Below are positions 1-10,583 of a stretch of DNA of 31,142 nt, in pieces (the stretch's first letter is position 1; each line of letters starts with the position of its first letter). The notes under the pieces are model-generated. The model did not search any database. It was not told where the DNA came from and saw only the letters and a list, made by a program, of their open reading frames with translations. The translations under genes were made by a program, and so were the position numbers. The DNA comes from Tetmemena sp. SeJ-2015. Its lineage: Eukaryota; Ciliophora; Spirotrichea; Sporadotrichida; Oxytrichidae. The stretch lies in assembly GCA_027382625.1 (NCBI GenBank), contig JAJKFJ010020631.1, forward strand, positions 1-31,142, written 5' to 3'.

Positions 1-1530
1 CATGTCTATTTATATGGATGCTGCCGTTCTTCAGTCCCTCTATGATCTCAGGGTCATCAAAGAACTTGTCTTCGTAAGCCTTAAGCATTCTCCTGGTAAA
101 TTCTGTTTCGTTTTCGAAGCTTTCAAGATGAGTTTTTTCTTTTAACAGTTAGTGCTATAAATAAGCAAAACTATTTATCAATGTTTGCATCAGTAAATCT
201 TCTATGTTCCTCCTTAAGCTAATATAATTGTTATTTTAAGCATAGACTAAATAAGTTCTGAATCTACTACACTTTGCTTTAAAAATATTAAATAGTATTC
301 TTCAACTCATCATCAGAGCCTTCTTATATGTCTTGGTTCTCCTCTTGTTGGTTAGAATCTTGGTCGTCCCTCATTTTCCTTTCTTCGGCTAAATAAATAA
401 TGCTTGCTTTTTCATTTATTCGTGCCACTGGAATTTGACAGTGTGGTATATGGTAGTGGCTTTTCTGAGATCAGATTCTTCCTCTAATGCTTCCTTACTA
501 ATTCTATTTTGAGAAGTTTGATCGCCCTAGGGCTCAATAAGTCCAGAGAACCTATCGCTGGAGCCTGCCAATGACACGTAATTACTAGGAACATATAATA
601 AATATATTATTTTTACATATGCTCTGAAATCCACTCCTTCTATGTTAAATGGATCAAGCTCTTGTATCTGAGCTATAGATTCATCACTGAGGTAAGAGTA
701 GATCGACACATCATTCGGATCAACTCTGTTAAGAGCTTTATTATTTGACACCCCTAAAGCAGGCAAGTACTATCCCTTTGCAGCAACTAAAAATATTGCA
801 TTAACCTGAATCTAAGAATAGTCTTGAGGATACTGCTGTAAGTTGGAGCTGTTTTATGAGTTGGTTTTAAAGTTTTAAGGTGGGGAAGGGTTTCTTTATA
901 ATATAGAATTGGCAACGATACTCGCTCTGTTCTTCCTTTCTGCAAACTAAGTATTACATAAAGATGAGTGAGTATTCCTGACTATGAGTTCGCAGTATTC
1001 TCTAACCTTCTTGGTGGTATCCTTAATGATCTCTAGGTTTCTCTAGAATATGGGGATGTACTTTAGCTTCCTCGGCGTCTTCAGATTCTTAATCTTCTCA
1101 TTCAAAACTAGGTCAAGATGATGCTCCACGTCAAAAGATACAAAGTAGTCTAAAACAAGAGTAAGCTAATTTTCTTAAATAAGTAGTAGAGTCTTAGAAT
1201 AATCTAAAGAATATGTGCTTACATCTCTTGATGGCCTCCTAAAAATAAATAAGTTTCTTGGGGTTAGTAGATGAAAATCTTTTGGAGGACATCATGTGTT
1301 CTGCCAATTAGCTAGTTTAGTTTGTTGGTCTTTGGGCAATCTTTGTTTCCCGTCAAATACTGGGAGTATTTATTCACGCCTGATTCAATAAGCATTTGCT
1401 CATCATCTTCAGACGACCTTAAAGTTTGCAAGTTCCTGCCATTGTCTCCATTGTTAAGTCAATTTAGGAAGTTACTTTATTTCTGTTCCTCAATCGATTA
1501 CTTTCGCAAAGCATTCAACACTTGACTCTA
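1..1530 (-). CDS. Unrecognised coiled-coil protein, C-terminus beyond the window
   Basis: With TAA/TAG read as Gln, one protein can be followed on the minus strand from about 1500 down to the window edge. It is rich in Lys/Glu helices (for example KLKYIPIFQRNLEIIKDTTK near 1030-1080), has a Ser/Asn/Gln-rich middle (about 800-950), and ends in view with a charged helix (EEHRRFTDANID.. about 150-210). Three interruptions were resolved: an IES with GA pointers (1237/1256), an IES with AGC pointers (388/402), and a 33-nt intron near 130-165 (GTTTTG..AAAAG). A longer intron lies at about 1146-1221. The start codon is not settled; a possible first exon and intron lie at 1440-1545. I recognise no family. 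Confidence 0.6.
388..404 (-). other. IES with AGC pointers, 14 bp removed
   Basis: On the minus strand, AGC at 404-402 and AGC at 390-388 flank an 11-bp AT-only insert. Removing the insert and one AGC joins ..KKQA to EERKMRDDQD in one frame. Unremoved, the frame is lost. The element has no GT..AG ends. Confidence 0.65.
1237..1257 (-). other. IES with GA pointers, 19 bp removed
   Basis: Two GA dinucleotides (minus strand, at 1257 and 1238) flank an AT-rich insert. Excision gives CCC CAA GAG GCC ATC and joins IFIYQPQE to AIKRYYFVSF. The pointer is only 2 bp, so the exact cut is uncertain, but the frame change needs a removal here. Confidence 0.55.
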
Positions 1531-2237
1531 AACATTTCATTCGCATACACATGCATACCTTAGAAGAAGCACCGCCCTTCTTTTCTTCCAAATCTTTTTT
1601 TTAATTTAAAAAAGTAAGTTCATTGTTACAAATTGTTTCATCAGATTTAGCAATGCATTCTTATTTTTGAGGTTTATTTTGTAGTTTATATATCCTGATT
1701 GTTGGATTTAATTTTTATCTCGAGAATTTAAATTCTTTAATTTGCATTTTAGCCTCATAAATTATTTGCTTGCATTATTAATTTAAACAATGATGAAATA
1801 ATTTAAAGAATTTAATAAAAATAATTAAAAGAGCAAAATAAACAAATTAAATTAGTGTTTTAAATGAATTTAAATCTTTGTTGTCCTCTTGAGTTAACTG
1901 ATTGTCTTATGTTTAATTTTAAATTTTAAGATCCTTAAAAGCAGGTTATTATACTTTTAAAAGAGTTACCTGCACTTCTTAGGCACTTAAAGCCATCATA
2001 ATAGTGCTTTATTCAGAATTTTCCATTTTATTTCACTATACACAACTATTTCACTACTTTTTAATTTTACACAATTTCACCCTCATCCTGTAAATTATAG
2101 ATTAATTATCTTCATTTACATATATTGGTATTTATAATCCTACAAATTTATTCACGTTATTAGAAAGATTAAATTAAATAAATGGAGAGTAACTAAAATA
2201 ATAATTCAAACTTTCTATTTATAATTAGTAAATATAA
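1531..2237. other. AT-rich intergenic spacer
   Basis: About 700 bp of A/T-dominated sequence between the start of the first gene and the stop of the WD40 gene, both on the minus strand. I see no conserved coding segment, RNA gene or telomeric repeat. It probably holds untranslated flanks and germline-limited spacer. Confidence 0.5.
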
Positions 2238-4547
2238 TCAGTACTCTTCTTCTTGTTCTATATCTTGGGGAGGAGTAATTATTGGTTGAGGAGGCTGAAT
2301 TTGTTCTTGCGGCCTCTTAATTAAATCCATAACTAGAGAGTATACTTTAATGTTTCCATCCTTGGAGCCAGTGGCTATAGACTCATGCAAATATTGAATT
2401 GTGTTTATGCAGTCGTTGTGCCTAGTATAAATACATATGAAATAAAATGATAGTTTCAATGGTTAGAACACAATAGTCTTGATTGTTTACATTATCCACC
2501 TGCTGGCCTTCTAATAATTTCTTTTGAATTTTAGAAGAGAGAGGTGGGGGTATTTTCCAAATCCTGACTGCTCTATCGTCCCCTGTTGAAATAACGTAGT
2601 CAGTATTTTGGAATATCTCCTTCCTCCCCATTCTCTTTGACTTTGCTATAATCTTCGTCTGTCGAGACATCATTAACAAATTTACATATTATTATTATTC
2701 TTATAATATAGAATAGTCTTATTGTAAGAGAGCGAATTCTCTCTTCATGGCCTTCTAAATTGATTCTGGCTTTAGTCTCAGAGTGAATGTCTATGATTTA
2801 GATGTCCCTACCCATGCCCACAGCTATTCTATTGTGAGATATCTCCATTAAAGTAGTAGGAGAGTGATCGAACTTTATCTATCTCAAATGCTAATACTAC
2901 CATTAAATGGGTGTGCTCGTATAACAACAGAACATCTTAGTTTGCACTCCATCTATGACGTACAGATTCACTGTTTTAATAGAGGAGCAACAGGACAAAA
3001 TGAAAGTCACATCCTCCTGTTTATTTGCAGCAAACTCTGTAGTAACCAGCTCCACTAGCTTATTGTCACCATAGTAGATGTCCACATCCACATCATCCTT
3101 CTTTTCTTTCTATGGAATTTCTAGAAGTGGTTTTAGTCTTTAGTCCTCCTTGTGCTCGTAATAGAGTTTATCTGCAGAGTACATACGGATGTAAAAGCGA
3201 CTGTCTTGAACCACAAAGAACTTTGACTTTAGCATTTCCAGGTCAGTGATGCCCACGATATCTGCTTACTTTCTAACGGCATCTCTAATCAGCTTCTTTC
3301 CTCCCTTCGCTCTATTGTAAATCAGCAGATGTAATGCAAAGTTAAAAAAAATTTTATTAAGATGTCCTTTCTTCATGCCTGCTATTAGAAACTTGCCTCG
3401 CTCATCGGTGAGAGTCAAGCACAACATAGACTCAACTATCTTAGAACCTATTGATTTAAGAGAGAAACCCTTCATTTTATTTTCCTTTTTATTCCAAATG
3501 ATTACCTGCCCTGAGTCATCGCATGACACAAACTCATTATGGTTTATTTTCACTAGATCAAAAATGATTATGCAAATATTGTTAATCTCTGACAGGACCG
3601 ACATGGCCTTTAAAGGTTTAACCCTCGGTGACATAGAACTCCTCCTCGAACTCAGGGAATCATGAAGTTAGTGTCCTCATCAAATGACATCTCACCCATA
3701 AAGTAAAGTTCCTTAGGGGGTCTTATTATCGGCCTAATAAGAGGCTTGAATTCTGGACCATCGTAGCCTACGCTTTACTTATTCTTGTTTTTTTCTTTAT
3801 AGTTTAATGAGAAATAATAAATAGTTGGGAGCACCAGGGATGTCCTATGCTTCGTCAGGTTTGAAGAGGATCATGAACTGATTATTAACAAATTCCTTCA
3901 TCTCCCTCCTTACTACATCCTTCCTGTAGTCAATTGGAAATATGGAACCAGGTTTTGAGCCTGAATTGAACAAATCTTGCCTTCCCTGATCCATCTTGTT
4001 CGCAATCTAATAGTAGTCCTTGTAGATGTCAACGTAGTCTTTGTCTTATTTGTGCTTTATGGAGTTAAACCTCGCTCTGAGGTTGAGCATCTCATTCTTC
4101 CCCTCAATATACTTTGCAAGATGAGGAGTTTGCTTACTCCAAGGATCTTGTTTGTCATAATTGCAATAAATAATTTTCCCTTACGAGAGTGGCAGCCTCT
4201 TTGATCCTTTCGAAGAAGTCAACATATGCTTCGAAGAATTTACCGCTCTCAGTCTATTTATAGTTCTTGTGAAACGCCTCTGCATCTTATAATCTTTTAC
4301 TCAAGAGCGACGGCAAAGTATGGCTGATTATAAATATATAGACCATTCATTTTATGATTTCAGCAATTGCAATTTTTCTATGTTCGAGTCCTCTGTGTTC
4401 CTATTCGCAATCTTCACAAAGGAGCATCCCTTAGCACTCGCACAAGAATTCAGCAGGGTTTCCATGGGCTCTGCAATTTAGCACTGAGGGAGTTCTAGGC
4501 TGTTCGTCCTGTTGAGGAGCAGACTTCTTGGAGAAAAATCCAGACAT
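2238..4547 (-). CDS. B-box-like zinc finger / WD40-repeat protein
   Basis: Starts at ATG 4547 with MSGFFSKKSAPQQ, followed by a Cys/His cluster fitting a B-box-like zinc finger (CRAH..CEC..CEDC..H..H, residues about 25-55). A helical region follows (..EAYVDFFERIKEAATL..). The C-terminal half carries WD40 blades: HVGPVRDLVKINHNEFVSCD, DSGQVIIWN, GHEERIRSLT, STGDDRAVRIWK, and finally HNDCINTIQYLHESIATGSK. It ends in a Glu-rich tail (EQEEEY) at the TGA at 2238. Such proteins act as scaffolds, often with ubiquitin-ligase or trafficking links; the role here is unknown. Several IESs interrupt it in linear order, including one with GAT pointers and one near 3650. The pieces are not scrambled. Confidence 0.8.
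3557..3587 (-). other. IES with GAT pointers, 28 bp removed
   Basis: Inside a WD40 blade, GAT at 3587-3585 and GAT at 3559-3557 (minus strand) flank an AT-rich insert. Removal joins GHVGPVRD to LVKINHNEF, giving a continuous blade. Confidence 0.75.
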
Positions 4548-4718
4548 TATTTAGTCTACGCACAATTATCTCAAAATAGATTAATTATAAACTGATTTCA
4601 TTACTGAGTTAATTATCCTTCATTTAGAATTTTATTACTGTTAACCTATTAAATACTAGAATCGCATATTAGATTCAGATAGATTTCTTTGAATTTCAAT
4701 TAAAACGAAATATCGAGA

Positions 4719-6805
4719 TCACTTTATTTTATATGCTTGTCCTAACATCTTAATAAAGCCTTGATTGAAGGCCTCTTTACTGAACTGACTCTCGATCCAA
4801 GCTCTCGCATTTACTCTTTGCTTTCAATATAAATCATATCTTTATAATTAATTCTGAGAGTGTTGAAGCTGTTTATTGAAAGAACTACGAATCTAACGTA
4901 GTCTTCAAAGCTGTCTGCAAGGTAACCCACTGGATCTTCACTTGCTCCGATTATATCTTCTCGAGGTCCCGCTAAAGAAAGAGTTAGAGAATTATAAAGC
5001 TACCTGAGTTATGTGCAACTGTGACTATTCCAGCTGCCATCATTTCACATATAGCGATTCCGAAATGCTCGAATTTCATGGTGTGGATTGCTGCCTTCGC
5101 TTGCTAGAAGATTGCAAGAATCTAATTTCTTGGCTTATTGATTTCAAACCTAACACTTCTTTCAACACCTAATTCTTATGCAGTTTTTTTGAGACTGTCT
5201 AATAGCTCCTGATCATCAACAGTTAATTTATGTTTCCTTATAAATTATCATCTTAATCTCTGACTGAGCCTATCATGTAAAACATGGAATCAGGAGGGAG
5301 ATGCTGGTAAGCTTCAGCCCATATTCGCAATTACAATTCATGCTGCTTTTCAGGTCTGAACTAGGCAAATGAAACTAGAATGTTCTCTCTTTTATTATCA
5401 AGTTTTATCTCTTAGAGTTCTTTTGTGTCAATAGGTGGGTAGCTAATAAAGATAAGTACAAATTATTATGATTACATGATTCTAGTGGTCTTAGGTTTTC
5501 CCCAGAGCTGAAGAATATGATTATTAGTCCATGAGGAGTTAGTTGAAATCTGATCTGTGAATTTGCCTGCTATTTTGTAGAAGAGGATCAGGATGTAGTA
5601 GTAGATTTTCTTGACTCTGCTCTTGATACTGCTGCGAGCGATGTCTTAACGGTTATTATATTGTGCAGTATTTTGAGAGACAGTGTTGACCATGTCGTAG
5701 CTAACAAAATGTGAAATAATTGATAGTAGCATACCTAATGATGGGATAGTGAGTGTAGCTAATAACCTTAGGACCGAAGAATATTTTTACGAATGGGTAA
5801 GCGTAGCCTACTCCCATTGTATCAATGAAAAGATCACAAGGAGCAATATTCAATGCTTCAAAACATACATTGACAGACGCAACTGCTTGCCAAAAGATAT
5901 AGCATTAATATGATTTCATGATCGAGAGTAAGCAAAACCTAATCAAGATAGATTTCTTCACTAAATTGCTGTGTATTAAATTTAGATTGTTTTAATTCTT
6001 TATTTTTAAAAATTCAGTGATGGGTCAGCTCCTTTCAAATCAGTGATCTTGATGAATAAAGTCTTAATCTAACTTTGAAATTTTTGTCTGCGCTTTGTGA
6101 AGTTTGCAGTAGAGGGCGAAGGTAGGCTATTCTATATATTGAGTCACTGAGAGTCCTGCTTGTGAGAGGTCATGGTTATGTACTTGACGGTGTTCAAAAG
6201 TACGCAAATTCTAACATGCTTTTGTTAAGGAAGATGAGTCTATGAATTATAAATTTAGCCAATCCACGATCAACTATTAATTTTCATCCTATAGTGAAGC
6301 TTTTATACCCATCAGGTTTCAAAGTATCAGCTGATGATAAGTTGACGAAGTGAAGATTGTTGGGTTCATATTGATAGAGAATCTAGTCCTAACCTCATCA
6401 AGAATAGTTTGAGGTTCTTTCTTTGAGCCAGAGTAAATGAATACTTTACTATTTCTAAAGAATGGATCTTCCTAAATTGCTTGGATTGCCTGATACAATA
6501 CTTTCTCTCCACCAGCTCCTCCATCACTAAAACAGTTAGAAGTCTAAATCTTACCATTAAGGATGGAAAAAACCTATGATAGGGTACATATTTACTCCAT
6601 ACTTCCTTTTTAAGCTGCTCATGTTTGCTTTTACTTTAAGTCTTGAAAGGACGACAGCAATCACAAAGTATATCAGCAGCATAATTAAGGTTAGCATAAA
6701 TATCCAAGACACTGTTGAAAAATTTAGCTCATAGGCTACAGATTTTGGCTTAGACTGGAAATCCTGAGGTTGAGAGTTTACATTCTCAACGTGTTTATTC
6801 TCCAT
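4719..6805 (-). CDS. ALG11: ALG11-type GDP-Man:dolichol-PP-oligosaccharide alpha-1,2-mannosyltransferase
   Basis: Adds the fourth and fifth mannoses to the dolichol-linked N-glycan precursor on the cytosolic ER face (family knowledge). Starts MENKHVENVN at 6805, with one N-terminal membrane helix (WIFMLTLIMLLIYFVIAVVL). ALG11 landmarks follow in order: GFFHPQCDGGAGGEKVL (after removal of a 28-nt intron), LFIDTMG, ISYTHYPIIS, STNSSW, YPPID, FRPEKQHELQL, MIGSVRD, and the catalytic glycosyltransferase motif EHFGIAICEMMAAG. TGA stop at 4719. Introns include those inside IIS, before YPP and inside the HNSG loop. IESs have pointers CAA (11 bp removed), CTT (403 bp removed) and GATGAT (35 bp removed). 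After removal the enzyme looks complete and linear in order. Confidence 0.92.
5212..5252 (-). other. IES with GATGAT pointers, 35 bp removed
   Basis: A 6-bp direct repeat GATGAT (minus strand, 5252-5247 and 5217-5212) flanks an AT-rich insert between MIGSVRDQ and DDQELLDSL of ALG11. Excision restores the frame. This is one of the clearest pointers in the window. Confidence 0.85.
5894..6299 (-). other. Large IES (about 400 bp) with CTT pointers inside ALG11
   Basis: Minus-strand CTT at 6299-6297 and at 5896-5894 bound 403 removed bases. Joining gives GYKS-FWQAVASVNVCFEAL, matching the spacing of ALG11 before its IDTMG motif. The insert is unusually GC-balanced in its middle and has an opposite-strand open frame (about 6003-6245), so it may carry material unrelated to ALG11. 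Confidence 0.7.
6360..6373 (-). other. Very short IES with CAA pointers, 11 bp removed
   Basis: CAA repeats (minus strand 6373-6371 and 6362-6360) flank 8 bases. Excision changes RFSINMNPTIF (which soon hits TGA) into RFSINNLHFVNLSSA, the expected ALG11 continuation. Confidence 0.7.
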
Positions 6806-7248
6806 TTAAAAGATATATACTGTTTAACTTATGGAATTATTAAATTAGTCAATATAAGAAGTGAACTTATTTTAATCCCTCTGTTTAAAAAATATCAAAT
6901 TGCATTAAACTTATTTTAATTTTCAAACTTTTGTTAGAGTAGTAAGAAATAAGATTATAAAGCTTTATCGAAAATTATTTAGAGTTTGTGCTAAATTTTG
7001 ATAATGAGAATAAAAGAATATTTTATTATTTTTTAATCAATGAATATACCTTTAAATTCAAAGGATATTTAGTAATCTGTAGATCAATAAACAATAACGA
7101 TCAATATTCCACATTCAGCATTGATAAGATATAATCAATTTTAAATTTGATTTATTTCTATTTTATAATTAATGTTTATTCAAATTTTGCTTTCATATTA
7201 GCTAAATGAAGACACAATTTAACAAAATTTGCTACTTATTCAAATAAT
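6806..7248. other. AT-rich intergenic spacer
   Basis: About 440 bp, strongly A/T, between the ALG11 start and the histone deacetylase stop. No feature beyond likely untranslated ends is visible. Confidence 0.5.
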
Positions 7249-10233
7249 TCATTCCTCTTAAAGCCCATTTAAATAAAATAAATTGTCAGTTCTCTAGCGT
7301 TTACTTCTTAATCTATAATAGTTGTTATCATTAAAACTGATATAAATCTTACTAGAATCCTAGATCTTCGAATTATATTTATTGCGCACCAAAACTGCCT
7401 CTAATTCTTTTAAGCCTCTGTCGTCTTTCTTTCTCTTCTTGCTTCCAGACTCCCTCATCTTTTAAATCCTCTAACCTGAGTTTTTCAGTGTCAGAGGTCT
7501 TTAGTAAGGCTCGAACATGCATTTAAATACTCTGACCAAGAGGAGAGATAGGCCCTGCATTTGTGTTATACCCTCCTTCAAGCACACTCACTAGTCGCCC
7601 CTCACAACACTCGTTTGCAATCTTCACAAGATTAAGAAGAAAAAATCAAAGTATAGAAATATTCTCAGTCAGCCATTTATAGTCAAATTCAGTTATTGAA
7701 GTGGAGCGAGACTCATGTAAATGATCACACTCGTGAGCATCAAACCCTGCTGATACCAAAATGAAGTCAGGTTTGAATTCCAGCAGTCGAGGAAAAATTT
7801 GCTTAGTGTATCTAGATCTCCACCTGTAGCCGTAGGCTTCTCCCGGGGACAAAGGTACGTTTAAAATTCCACCAGGGTAATCAGAATTGTTAAGTGAAGT
7901 GTTTTCATATAATAATTTAAATAATTCAGAGACAGCTCCCGTACCTGGATAGAACTCAGAGTCTCTATCGCTCACTTTAAAGAGATGTGTAGAGCAAAAC
8001 AATACATTCTTAGAGTCATCATTGTCTAGCCAAGGTCTATGCTAGTAAGTAATTTGCTTGGTTACTCCAAAAGGTGTTTTATTAGTGCACTAAAATAAAT
8101 AAGTTAAGTAAATTCTTTGGGTTTCAGAGCCTCTACAATTTCTTGAGTTCCATTTCCGTGATGCACATCAAAATCTACGATTGCAATTTTTCTAAATGGG
8201 ATAAGATATTTGAAAAATTACCTAATCTTGTCTCTATACATATTCTTGAGATAACTTGCAGCTACTGCTACATTAAATCCTTAAATAATGCTAAGAGACT
8301 AAATTTATATTGTGCTTAATAAATATATTTTTATATAGACATCTATAACGCATAGGGTCTTGAGGTTAATTATCTAAATTTCTTAACATTTTAGGCTAAT
8401 ATTCCCTGATATTTAACATAATTGATTATTAAGTGATATTTATTTGTTCGAACAATTTTTAAAGTACTTTTTTTATCGATTCCCATCTATTTTAATTAAA
8501 TACCACGTATTGCAGCATTAAACTAATCATATTTAAAACATTCCAAAAATTAGTAAGAATACTAATTAGACTAGAGGACTAAACTATGAATAAAAGATAT
8601 TATGGTATCTGAGCTGGATTATTATGATCAATCAAATGATTCATGTATAAAGCATAAAGCCAATTTTTAAGTGATGATTAACTTGTTCTTTTTACAGCTT
8701 ACAGAAGGTAATTCATATTTTAATTATTTTTAATCTTTAAAATATGATTAAAATAATGTAATCTTAATAAAGGATCTGATAACAAAGAGGTTAAAATTAG
8801 ATAATCTAAACTAGGTTACCTTAAATATCCTCAAATAGATTACTAAACTTCTAAAAATAAATTTCTTCGTTGTTTTAAATTAAATTTTGAGAAACTAAAT
8901 GTATAATATAGTTAGAATTAAATAAAAATTGATGATTAGTTAAAATAATAAATGGAGAGTAGCAACTTTGTTGGTGTTTAAATCGTAGATTCTCCCTTCG
9001 ATCTGTCATTTTTTCGATAGCTTAGAAAATATTAATATGGGTTGCATTTTTTCTCAACTTCATAATTAATCTTAAAAGCAATATATCATGAGCACACTTA
9101 TGAATTTCCTCATTATCTTCTTCAACTCAACAAGTGTCGCTTATAAATATTGACTGAGTGCTCTCACACAAAAGATCCAAGGATGAAAAGTTTTAGAATT
9201 CCAGGCTTAATAGAATGGTGCAATTATTATTTAATCGGGCAAACTAGATATGTCACGACTTTATTCCATTCTAATTTAATATTTAATTTAATTAAATTAT
9301 CTTTTTTTATTAAATTCTAAGCTATATTTACAATTTGATGTTTTTCATTTTTTTGATGGCATTTTAAATTTCAAGTTTTAATTGTTGACAAAACAGAAAC
9401 CGCTAGTCATTTTATCAGGATCACATAGGAAACTGTGGTCATGATGTCTAAATGAAGGAAGTTTATATGACCAATAGTTTTACAAAGTTTTTCCATAAAT
9501 TCCGGCATGATGGCCAGGAGGCCTGACAGCACAAAATGAATTCTTAAATTCTCCATTCATAATTTTGTCACATGCCTCTGTCACTGCTCCACTTGCCATC
9601 AAGCTCAGCTCCCAGGTTTTGGCTGAGAGAGCAGTGTCCCTATCTGCAGAGAGATTACCAAGAATTAGATTTACCATATCTAGTGATTAACTTAGGTTCA
9701 CCTCTGATTATCAGTCTTTAGCAAACACTTATGATATCCTTCAAATTAAAAAAATAGTTGAAGTCATGAACTCGATATACATCAGCAAGCGCTGCAGGCT
9801 TAGCTACTTCCTGAACTTAATAGGTTGGATCTTGAATTAAATCCTCAGCCTAAGTGAGTGTTCCCTTCTTCTTATCCATTAGAACCATGAGTCTCTCTGC
9901 ATTTTCTGGCTATTCACTCTTGTGCTTAGCTCTCTTGCTAACATTCTAATAGTTCTCAAATCCTGCATGCTCAAGGTACCTCTTGTCTGTAATTATGAGA
10001 GTTCTTTTTACTTGCTATTGCTGAATACTTATTTAATCTAGGACTGCTTGCGTCATTACTTCTGATTATAAAAGTAATCAAATTAAAAATTAATTGATTC
10101 AGCTGCTGAAACTATTAAACCAAACTCAATTTAATGGCCAATCAGCGTAGCATACTCTAAGCTGTTTTAACCTCTTTGGTTCCTTAAATCTAGTATTTCC
10201 TTTCCGAAAGTTCTCACCATCAATGAAAGGCAT
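7249..10233 (-). CDS. Class II (Hda1-like) histone deacetylase
   Basis: Zn-dependent lysine deacetylase, expected to act on histones or tubulin. From the N-terminus: a basic region, then PENAERL, RVHDFNYFF, SADRDTALSAKTWE, the active-site RPPGHHAG, SGFCFVNN, NVAVAASYLKN, the metal-binding DFDVHHGNGTQ, LSPGEAYGYRWRSRYT, SAGFDAH and the catalytic-Tyr motif LEGGYN. RPPGHHA fits class II rather than class I. A basic C-terminal tail ends at TGA 7249. I chose ATG 10233 (MPFIDGENF); an in-frame stretch upstream could extend it. The catalytic domain is split between FVNN and VAVAA by a 1.1-kb IES with AAT pointers. Introns include a 22-nt one (9680-9701) and about 30 nt inside DKIRKIAIV. All catalytic residues are present once joined. 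Confidence 0.9.
8272..9383 (-). other. 1.1-kb IES inside the deacetylase catalytic domain (AAT pointers)
   Basis: Minus-strand AAT at 9383-9381 (GFCFVNN end) and 8274-8272 (NVAVAA start) bound about 1109 removed bases. Joining gives SGFCFVN-NVAVAASYL, the standard class II sequence. The interior is mostly A/T-rich. One minus-strand stretch (about 8690-9240) lacks TGA and includes a protein-like part near 9080-9240. I see no transposase or inverted terminal repeats. Confidence 0.75.
9680..9701 (-). other. 22-nt spliceosomal intron
   Basis: GTGAAC..CACTAG on the minus strand. Removing 22 nt joins CQRLIIR to DMVNLILGNLSADRDTA in one frame. Read through, the frame is wrong. Confidence 0.6.
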
Positions 10234-10583
10234 TCCCACGAATTCTTTTCGATGCAGCGCTAGACGAAAGGCTTATTAAATAAAATTAATATTATTTATC
10301 ACTAAACTTATTGAGACTGTCTGTTTCTTGAATTATATTGAATTGGTCTGAGTTAAGCAGTAATAGCTTTAAAAGTAATAATTTCGATAGAACAGTTTCA
10401 CTATTTTGTCTTTAAAAAACTTCAAAATATTTTGTATCTTGTATAATTTAAAATGTTTATTTCATATTTAATTTCCTCTTTTGCTACAATAAATTTTTAA
10501 ATAAAGAATAAAAATCTTTGAAGTCCTCTTTTATTCGTTTTATCTATAATTTAATTTTTAAAAATGTGGATTCATTTATTTGT
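10234..10583. other. AT-rich intergenic spacer
   Basis: About 350 bp between the deacetylase start and the ankyrin-gene stop. A short in-frame extension (..AFRLALHRKEFVG) just upstream of the chosen deacetylase ATG may be coding. Otherwise nothing is recognisable. Confidence 0.4.

Noticed and set aside
3375..3665. 96-codon plus-strand open frame opposite the WD40 gene
   Set aside because: Shadow of conserved WD40 coding sequence on the minus strand.
8943..8960. ATAAATGGAGAGTA shared with about 2180-2193
   Set aside because: A single 14-bp match in AT-rich DNA; no extended similarity or target-site features, so not called a repeat family.
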